From assembly GCF_914767665.1 (NCBI RefSeq), contig NC_059505.1, forward strand, positions 23,247,506-23,311,505: a stretch of 64,000 bases of DNA. Direction: 5' to 3'. Shown one piece after another: positions 61,951 to 64,000 of this stretch. The notes under the pieces were generated by a model. That model was not told where the DNA came from and ran no database searches. It saw nothing but the letters and a program-made list of their open reading frames with translations. Every line of letters starts with the position of its first letter. Positions within the stretch are counted from its first letter, which is position 1. The stretch is from Harmonia axyridis. Lineage: Eukaryota > Arthropoda > Insecta > Coleoptera > Coccinellidae. Position numbers and translations under genes: made by a program.

Positions 61951-63810
61951 TGATGATGAGCATTACTACTAATCTTTCGGTAGTTCCGAATAAAATTTCC
62001 GTTTGTTTTTTTTTGTTAATGCATGTTTTGTTCATGCTCCTCTTATCTATAGAAATTAATGTATGAAAATTGCATGGTACACACGTATTCTAAGACATTG
62101 AAGAGTAATATCATATGCGGACCAAAAAACGAAAAAATCTCGCGTTGTTAAACACAACTAAGGAAAACATCAGTATTATACCTTCAATAGAAGAGCAACT
62201 TTGTATATTTCTCTTTTCTTATCCTGAATACCTCTCTGTTCAGGTGAAATATCGAGCTACCGAAGACAATCCGCGATTCCAACGATTGAACATATATTAT
62301 ACGAAATGAAAGTCGCAATTGCTGAATTTCTGAACAGAACAATACCCCGGCATGTTCCCGTGGGATATCCGCCCTTGCCATATTACAGTTCCACGTCCCG
62401 TACGTCATGCATGTCCAATCATACTTTTTATTTTCCGGTTATCGAACGGAACCTCCCCCGGTTTCAATTTACTTCCTCTATTTTTCCTCTTTAATGATAT
62501 CGAAAGTTGCAACTATCGCGGTATGTTTTTGTCTGCTGTCTTCTTGATGGCTAACCGATGAGAAAAAAGGAGATAGACTTTGAAATACCTAAATCTATAC
62601 TCTTTTCAGTGATCTCTTGTGATCAATGAAGTCGCGGTTGAATATGTTGGTGCTCAAAATGTATGAATTTGTTGAAACGTAACATTGCGCTTTATTTCGA
62701 TAAACCTTAAATGATAAAATGAAAAAATCACTGACATTAGGGCGAGAGCTTCCAAGCGCTTATTCAAAATTCGGATTTCTGTCAAATTTCCCTGAAATTA
62801 CGCATGAACATTCAACCCCTTATTTTTACAATCGCTTGGTAGATATCTGATATCTGTTTTCTACAATTTCGGATATATTACTGAATATTGACAGTTACTG
62901 AACTAACCTGCAAAGTGATATGTTATGAATATAGATTTATACTGGGAAGTTATGTCATCAATCACTTTTTTGGAACAATTTTTTCGAAGAAAGTAAAAAG
63001 CATAGTACAATAATGAAAACATGCTTCGGAGATTCCATACATACTATTGTAACATGTCAGAAAAACAGTTGAAACAGTTTGTAATTTGACCATTTCGAGT
63101 TGAATCAATATATTCATTGAAATTTACAAATTTCATGAACTCGAAACTTTTCAAAAATTTTGTCGTTTTGTATCTTCTTCCTCCCTAGCATTTCTTCGAT
63201 CATCGATGGAAATAACCGAAAACATTCGAAATAAACCAATCCGTCCACTAAGAGGTTTTCTGTAGTTCAGAGAATTATGAATTCAGAAAATTTTTATTGT
63301 TCATCCGGTGCCAAAATTAGATAGCTGAATTCTTGAATAGTCAGATTTTCAATATTTAAATGACCAGGATTTATTTTGTGAAATCCAACTGTAATAATTA
63401 CTATAAATAATAACAGCTGTCACTGGTGAAATAATCAGATTATTTCGGTATCCTCTATGACTATGATTACGGAAAATTTTAATGAAATACATTCCAACAA
63501 CAAGACTGACAGAATTTTACTCTCCGTAGGTACAACTTAAATTAAGAAAATCTCAGATAACACAGAAATTATTGAATTTAGGAATATAAGTAATCATGTT
63601 GAAATACTATAATGACAAGTTTCAATTTGAAAAATAAAAGTTATGGTTGAATTTTGTTCACAGTTATTATACCGTGTAAATGGTCGTGAATGACAGGTCA
63701 TTTTTTTTCTGTTAAGTGTTTAAACCGTATACGTTTAAAATCCTCTATTTTAGAAACACCAGGTGTAGCAATTTGTTAGAGTATTACTTCATCTGAACAA
63801 ATTACGAGAG
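61951..63810. other. Non-coding, nothing recognised
   Basis: Overlapping short frames at 62115-62561 on both strands lack motifs, initiation context or splice continuity; the stretch 62330-62480 is slightly GC-richer. Confidence 0.35.
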
Positions 63811-64000
63811 AGGCAACCAACATTACATCCCACCTTCTCTTAGCATTACTTCACCTCACCACCGCGGCGCTGTAAGCGCTTAAGCGGGTTACGAGGCCAT
63901 CGAGGGCTATCGAGAGGAAGAACAAGAATAGATCTTCAATTATCTTGACAGAATGACAGAGGTCTAACCTTAGATATCAGCCCCTTCGAGAACGAGCTCG
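63811..64000. promoter_or_regulatory. GC-rich block at the window edge, unknown
   Basis: TCACCTCACCACCGCGGCGC and the bases up to the edge are clearly richer in GC than the neighbourhood. They contain CACCT E-box-like words but no open frame of note. It could be the edge of a gene or regulatory element that continues outside the window. Confidence 0.2.

Noticed and set aside
62115..62561. Four overlapping short frames on both strands as a possible gene
   Set aside because: No motif, no splice-consistent continuation, and mutual overlap in different frames point to chance.

Overview
The window is eukaryotic nuclear DNA, almost certainly from an insect and possibly a beetle. It is AT-rich, has short GT-AG introns, and carries mariner transposons, Jockey/CR1-like LINE remnants and many fold-back elements with TA target duplications. 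The species call is inference. There is no operon structure, CRISPR array or recognisable tRNA/rRNA gene. Most of the window is a transposon graveyard.

Bases 1-5800 hold the only large gene: a 5'-truncated, otherwise open, three-exon gene on the + strand (exons 2-4129, 4217-4552, 4634-4912) of about 1580 residues. The protein has N-terminal paired-cysteine/HxxxC finger-like motifs, a long central region of a family I recall as dispersed and multicopy in animals, a PIN/FEN1(XPG)-like nuclease region and two Tesmin/TSO1-type CXC domains. Just downstream lies an inverted copy of the 5' end of the same gene (promoter-like repeats, non-coding exon, intron, start codon, first 43 codons). It matches the window start perfectly over 69 bp, so the gene may sit between long terminal inverted repeats. 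This is the best candidate for an undescribed system, possibly a DNA transposon whose transposase carries a nuclease and CXC domains.

Bases 5.8-23.6 kb hold two ~1.5 kb fold-back elements with TA duplications (12228-13761, with a transposase C-terminus remnant in its loop, and 19860-21381), smaller hairpin repeats, degenerate satellite-like units, a LINE 3' end (16.6 kb) and a LINE reverse transcriptase fragment (22.3 kb).

Bases 23.9-26.5 kb are a four-deep nest: two elements with 8-bp duplications (hAT-like), a TA-flanked element, and an uninterrupted mariner with a 347-codon transposase and near-perfect terminal repeats.

Bases 29-49 kb hold LINE remnants (29.1-30.3, 32.1-32.5, 42.9-44.1, 47.5-49.0 kb), a recent 225-bp tandem duplication, a (GA)n tract, and a possible promoter plus first coding exon of a host gene on the minus strand near 42.1-42.5 kb. 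Bases 49.7-64 kb hold more copies of the same fold-back families. They also hold a second nest: a decayed mariner (53.0-54.7 kb) split by a LINE-like insertion with a perfect 15-bp duplication, itself carrying a 210-bp MITE. The long stretches between show no convincing coding sequence; a few GC-richer, non-repetitive blocks (28.6-28.9, 55.0-55.4, 63.8-64.0 kb) could be regulatory DNA.
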